DNA from: Ruminococcaceae bacterium UBA7217 | GTDB lineage: Bacteria > Bacillota > Clostridia > Oscillospirales > Acutalibacteraceae | Direction: 5' to 3' | Assembly (NCBI GenBank): GCA_002490425.1 | Contig: DKTZ01000018.1 | Location: 476 to 10,342 of the forward strand | DNA: 9,867 nt | Shown: piece after piece, positions 7,353-9,867 of the stretch | Position numbering within the stretch: position 1 is the first letter of the stretch | Layout: each line of letters begins with the position of its first letter | Program-made: the position numbers and the translations under genes | Notes under the pieces: model-generated | The model's database searches: none | Seen by the model: the letters and a program-made list of their open reading frames with translations, nothing else | What the model was told of the DNA's origin: nothing

Positions 7353-7490
7353 GCCCTCCTTGTGCAAAGGAGGGTGGCGAGCGAAGCTCGACGGGAGGAT
7401 TGTTTTAATAAATAATTTCAGTTGAAATTCAAACAACAATCCCTCAGTCTTTTGCGTTGCAAAATCCAGCTCCCTTTACGCAAGGGAGCC
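7353..7490. repeat. MITE-like palindromic intergenic repeat
   Basis: About 138 bp whose two ends are imperfect inverted repeats. Each end carries a hairpin: CCCTCCTT/AAGGAGGG (7354-7361 with 7367-7374) on the left and GCTCCCTT/AAGGGAGC (7469-7476 with 7482-7489) on the right. Next to these are smaller hairpins CGAGC-GAA-GCTCG (7378-7390) and TTTTGC-GTT-GCAAAA (7450-7464). Inner borders match as GGATTGTT (7397-7404) against AACAATCC (7435-7442), and the centre is a further palindrome, AATTTCA-GT-TGAAATT (7414-7429). There is no coding capacity. Flanks are AT on both sides, compatible with a two-base target duplication but weak as proof. From memory, repeats of this general form recur in intergenic regions of gut Clostridia; copy number cannot be tested in one window. 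Confidence 0.8.
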
Positions 7491-7569
7491 ATCGCACATA
7501 CTCTTTCTGCTACGGTTTGTGTTCTCACCTTTTGAAGACAAAAAATATTTCGAAAAACGAAAGAAATTG

Positions 7570-7598
7570 TTTACATTTGAAATACAGTGTGATAAAAT
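7570..7598 (+). promoter_or_regulatory. Sigma-A-type promoter of pyrR-pyrP
   Basis: -35 TTTACA (7570-7575), 17-base spacer, -10 TAAAAT (7593-7598) with an extended -10 TG at 7590-7591. An A-rich tract just upstream (about 7539-7566) could act as an UP element. Transcription would start near 7605, just in front of the PyrR-binding hairpin, as expected for an attenuated pyr operon. Confidence 0.8.
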
Positions 7599-7604
7599 GA
7601 AATT

Positions 7605-7710
7605 TAGCAAAGGTCCTTTAATTCGGTACAGAGATGCCGGCAAGGTTTGCTGAATGTAATAATAAAGAGTTTTATTATGCCTTGCCGATTTTCAGTGAGG
7701 CATCTTTTTT
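7605..7710 (+). promoter_or_regulatory. PyrR-responsive transcription attenuator (pyr leader)
   Basis: Three competing structures are visible. (1) PyrR-binding anti-antiterminator: CCTT (7615-7618) pairs with AAGG (7642-7645), and an upper stem 7624-7628 with 7635-7639 carries the hexaloop CAGAGA (7629-7634), identical to the canonical PyrR-binding loop. (2) Antiterminator: CGGCAAGG (7638-7645) pairs with CCTTGCCG (7680-7687), enclosing ATAATAAA/TTTATTAT (7659-7666 with 7671-7678). (3) Terminator: 7677-7685 with 7695-7703, then six T. By the known Bacillus mechanism, PyrR with UMP binds the first hairpin, blocks the antiterminator and lets the terminator form; low UMP gives read-through into pyrR and the permease gene. 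Confidence 0.92.
7677..7710 (+). terminator. Regulated intrinsic terminator of the pyr leader
   Basis: ATGCCTTGC (7677-7685) pairs with GTGAGGCAT (7695-7703), including two G-U pairs, around a nine-base loop, followed by C and six T (7705-7710). Its left arm overlaps the right arm of the antiterminator (7680-7687), so the two cannot form together. This makes it the switchable off-state of the attenuator rather than an end-of-operon signal. Confidence 0.88.
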
Positions 7711-7740
7711 ATACGTAAATATTCAAATCGGAGCAAAAGT

Positions 7741-8274
7741 ATGGATTCAAAGGTTATTATTGACGGGCAAAGGGTTGAGCGAACACTCGCCCGCCTCTCA
7801 CACGAAATAATTGAACGCAATGCCGACGAAGAGGAGCTTTACCTAATAGGCATTAAGCGCCGAGGTGTGCCAATAGCCGAAAGACTTCGGGAAAATATTG
7901 AAAAATTTTCCGATATAAAGGTTAAAACAGGCGAGCTTGATATTACTCTTTACCGTGACGACCTTACGGAAAAGTATGTTTCACCGCATATTAACAGCTC
8001 GGTTATAAATTTTGATGTAAATGAAAAAAATATTATTCTTGTTGACGATGTCCTTTTTACGGGCAGAACGGCACGGGCGGCAATGGAAGCCGTAATCGGG
8101 CTTGGCAGGCCGTCTGTTATACAGCTCGCGGTAATGATTGATAGGGGTCACAGGGAATTGCCGATTTGTGCAAATTACGTAGGCAAAAATGTTCCGACCT
8201 CAAAGGAAGAATTTGTAAATGTCAGGCTCGAAGATATTGACGGCGTTACCGAGGTCGCAATTTCAAAGGGATAA
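7741..8274 (+). CDS. pyrR: PyrR bifunctional pyr operon attenuator / uracil phosphoribosyltransferase
   Basis: RNA-binding regulator that senses UMP/UTP against PRPP and controls pyr gene attenuation. It also has uracil phosphoribosyltransferase activity, often weak. The 177 residues match the family length (about 180). It is a type I phosphoribosyltransferase fold with the PRPP-binding motif ILVDDVLFTGRTARAAM (99-115). Other PyrR-typical segments are LIGIKRRGVPIAERL (35-49), GELDITLYRDDL (64-75) and MIDRGHRELPICANYVGKNVPTS (132-154). GGAG (7730-7733) is a modest ribosome site seven bases before ATG. The gene lies directly behind a leader with the canonical PyrR-binding loop, so it should autoregulate. 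The only gene seen downstream is the uracil permease, 35 bases on; de novo pyr biosynthetic genes are not in this window. Confidence 0.96.
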   Translation: MDSKVIIDGQRVERTLARLSHEIIERNADEEELYLIGIKRRGVPIAERLRENIEKFSDIKVKTGELDITLYRDDLTEKYVSPHINSSVINFDVNEKNIILVDDVLFTGRTARAAMEAVIGLGRPSVIQLAVMIDRGHRELPICANYVGKNVPTSKEEFVNVRLEDIDGVTEVAISKG

Positions 8275-8309
8275 GGGGCGAAAGCCTTAAAATATAAGGA
8301 GGATTTAAA

Positions 8310-9659
8310 ATGAATCTAATTTACAACATCAAAGACAAGCCGAAATTCGGACAGCTCATTGTTTTCGCATTTCAGCAGTTGCTTGCAATTCTTGCGGCAA
8401 CAATCGCAGTTCCCTCAATCGTAGGCAACGGAATGAGCCAGTCAGCGGCACTTTTCGGCGCGGGTATAGGTACAATTGTGTATCTTCTTTTCACAAAGTT
8501 TAACAGCCCCGTTTTCCTTGGATCGTCATTCGCATTTATCGGTTCAATGTTTGCCGCATTCGGCGGTGCGGCTTCAGCGGAAGCAGGCTATGCAGGCATT
8601 ATTTTCGGCGCATTGTTTGCAGGTCTTGTTTATGTAATAATCGCTGTTATAGTTAAGTTTGCAGGCGTTAAATGGATTAACAAAATTATGCCCGCAGTTG
8701 TTATTGGACCCACAGTTTCTATAATCGGTCTTTCACTTGCAGGCAACGCAGTCGGCGACCTTACGGTAGGTAAGGTTCTTGACGCAGAGGGCGTTTCGGT
8801 TGCAAGCCCCTATGTTGCTCTTATCTGCGGTCTTATTACTCTCTTTACAGTTATTCTCTGCTCGGTTTATGGCAAGAAGATGGCAAAGCTTATTCCGTTC
8901 ATCATCGGTATTCTTGCAGGCTATGCAGTTGCGGCAATCTTTACCGTAATCGGCATTAAAACAAACAATCTCGCATTACAGGTTATTGACTTCTCAGTAT
9001 TCAGTGATATGAAAATTTTCGCTGTTCCCGATTTCTCGTTCATTATGGCGGCAAAGGGTCTGAGTGCTATAAATGCAAAATATCTCATTACCGTTGCAGT
9101 GGCTTATGTTCCCGTTGCATTCGTTGTTTTCGCAGAGCATATTGCAGACCATAAAAATCTGTCATCGGTTATCGGCAAAGAGCTTCTTGAAGACCCCGGA
9201 CTTCACAGAACGCTTCTCGGCGACGGCGTAGGCTCAATTGCAGGTGCGCTTTTCGGCGGATGCCCCAATACTACATACGGCGAATCGGTAGGCTGTGTTG
9301 CAATTACCGGTAACGCATCGGTTGTTACAATTCTTGCAACAGCTGTTATGGCTATTGTGATTTCGTTCTTCGGTCCGTTTGTCACATTTCTTTCAACAAT
9401 TCCCAACTGCGTAATGGGCGGCGTTTGCGTTACTCTTTACGGCTTCATTGCAGTTTCGGGTCTTAAGATGATTCAGAAGGTTGACCTCGGAAAGAACAGA
9501 AACCTCTTTGTAGTTGCAGTTATTCTTATCTGCGGCATAGGCGGTCTTACCGTTTCATTCGGTAAGGTTACTCTTACATCAGTTGCCTGCGCACTTATTC
9601 TCGGCATTATTACAAACGCAATTCTTCCGAAGGATACAGAAGCGGAAGAGGCAAAATAA
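8310..9659 (+). CDS. pyrP: Uracil permease, NCS2 (nucleobase:cation symporter-2) family
   Basis: Integral membrane transporter expected to import uracil with protons. The 449 residues contain many hydrophobic segments, consistent with the 14-segment UraA/PyrP fold. The N-terminus (KPKFGQLIVFAFQQLLAILAATIAVPSIVG, described by positions 11-40) is of the uracil-permease type. The substrate-site region FVVFAEHIADHKNL has E276 and the later motif GGCPNTTYGESVG has E325, matching the two glutamates important in Escherichia coli UraA. A strong AAGGAGG (8296-8302) lies seven bases before the start. It follows pyrR by 35 bases with no second attenuator between them, so the one upstream leader should control both genes. 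An intrinsic terminator follows. Uracil is the most likely substrate because of the pyrR context; xanthine or other nucleobases are less likely. Confidence 0.94.
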   Translation: MNLIYNIKDKPKFGQLIVFAFQQLLAILAATIAVPSIVGNGMSQSAALFGAGIGTIVYLLFTKFNSPVFLGSSFAFIGSMFAAFGGAASAEAGYAGIIFGALFAGLVYVIIAVIVKFAGVKWINKIMPAVVIGPTVSIIGLSLAGNAVGDLTVGKVLDAEGVSVASPYVALICGLITLFTVILCSVYGKKMAKLIPFIIGILAGYAVAAIFTVIGIKTNNLALQVIDFSVFSDMKIFAVPDFSFIMAAKGLSAINAKYLITVAVAYVPVAFVVFAEHIADHKNLSSVIGKELLEDPGLHRTLLGDGVGSIAGALFGGCPNTTYGESVGCVAITGNASVVTILATAVMAIVISFFGPFVTFLSTIPNCVMGGVCVTLYGFIAVSGLKMIQKVDLGKNRNLFVVAVILICGIGGLTVSFGKVTLTSVACALILGIITNAILPKDTEAEEAK

Positions 9660-9679
9660 GTATAATTTAAAAATTCCTG

Positions 9680-9708
9680 ATGCTCTCCGTTTTTCGGGGA
9701 GCATTTTT
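9680..9708 (+). terminator. Intrinsic terminator after the uracil permease gene
   Basis: ATGCTCTCCG (9680-9689) pairs with CGGGGAGCAT (9695-9704), one G-U pair, around a TTTTT loop, then a run of T to 9708. It starts about 20 bases after the permease stop and ends the pyrR-pyrP transcript. Confidence 0.92.
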
Positions 9709-9709
9709 C

Positions 9710-9738
9710 TTGACAAAGCATTCGCTCTTTGATAAAAT
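9710..9738 (+). promoter_or_regulatory. Strong promoter for the downstream tRNA
   Basis: Consensus -35 TTGACA (9710-9715), 17-base spacer, -10 TAAAAT (9733-9738) with extended -10 TG at 9730-9731. The predicted start near 9745 is about 70 bases before the tRNA 5' end, so a leader would have to be trimmed. The -35 lies only two bases beyond the terminator T tract. CTGACAC/GTGACAG (9745-9751 with 9755-9761) forms an imperfect inverted repeat just after the promoter. Confidence 0.8.
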
Positions 9739-9813
9739 AGAAATCTGACACTTTGTGACAGAACCTTGTTATTATAAAAAGTGTTACAGAGCGTCATAAT
9801 AAATTGAATATAT

Positions 9814-9867
9814 GCCTCCTTAGTTAAATGGATATAATAAACCCCTCCTAAGGTGTTACTTTACCAC
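9814..9867 (+). tRNA. Probable tRNA-Arg(CCU), 3' end outside window
   Basis: The first 54 bases fit tRNA spacing: acceptor strand GCCTCCT (9814-9820), T8 and A9, D stem GTTA/TAAT (9823-9826 with 9835-9838), D loop AATGGATA with conserved A14, G18, G19 and A21, base 26 A, and anticodon loop CTCCTAA (9845-9851) with T33, anticodon CCT (9847-9849) and A37. The anticodon stem AACCC/GGTGT (9840-9844 with 9852-9856) has two mismatches (28-42 and 29-41). The acceptor 3' strand and T arm are beyond the edge, so full folding cannot be tested. A consensus promoter upstream supports a real gene, but a degenerate tRNA or a remnant at an integration site is possible. Confidence 0.62.

Noticed and set aside
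7353..7490. CRISPR array
   Set aside because: The repeats are inverted, not direct, with no regular spacers and no cas genes nearby.
7491..7569. Small gene or RNA between the palindromic repeat and the pyr promoter
   Set aside because: No open frame with a ribosome site; only an A-rich tract and a small TTTCG/CGAAA hairpin (7548-7562), better seen as promoter-upstream DNA.
9473..9797. Two overlapping antisense open frames across the 3' end of the permease gene and its terminator
   Set aside because: They run through the permease coding sequence, an intrinsic terminator and a promoter on the + strand, and the proteins show no domain.
1..9867. An undescribed defence, phage or secondary-metabolite system
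   Set aside because: All coding genes belong to well-known core metabolic families with intact motifs; nothing in the window supports such a system.

Overview
The window looks like chromosomal housekeeping DNA from a Gram-positive anaerobe of the class Clostridia, probably near the Ruminococcaceae/Oscillospiraceae. This is an inference from protein style, strong AGGAGG-type ribosome binding sites, a PyrR-type leader, a DapL-type lysine pathway, and an intergenic palindromic repeat of a kind I associate with gut Clostridia. All recognised genes are on the + strand. I see no phage, transposase, CRISPR or defence genes.

Region 1 (1-7350) is a tight six-gene run read as one operon: hom (cut by the left edge), lysC, glyA, dapF, dapL and purB. 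Gaps between genes are about 18-41 bases, and a strong intrinsic terminator follows purB. LysC makes aspartyl phosphate, Hom sends the pathway to homoserine (threonine/methionine), and DapL plus DapF make LL- then meso-diaminopimelate for lysine and peptidoglycan. GlyA supplies glycine and one-carbon units, and PurB acts in purine synthesis. Two sites suggest post-transcriptional control. One is an in-frame start with a perfect Shine-Dalgarno inside lysC, predicted to give a separate regulatory beta subunit. The other is a long hairpin that buries the dapF start codon and exposes its Shine-Dalgarno in the loop.

Region 2 (7315-7740) is non-coding. It holds the purB terminator, a 138-bp MITE-like palindromic repeat (7353-7490), a good sigma-A-type promoter (7570-7598), and a complete PyrR-type attenuator (7615-7710).

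Region 3 (7741-9708) is a pyrimidine-regulated pair: pyrR, encoding the attenuation protein that should bind the leader, and a uracil permease gene (pyrP/uraA family), followed by an intrinsic terminator.

Region 4 (9709-9867) has a near-consensus promoter and the 5' part of a probable tRNA-Arg(CCU), cut by the right edge, whose anticodon stem pairs poorly.

I found no wholly new system. The points most worth a second look are the dapF start-codon hairpin, the lysC internal start, the palindromic element and the odd tRNA.
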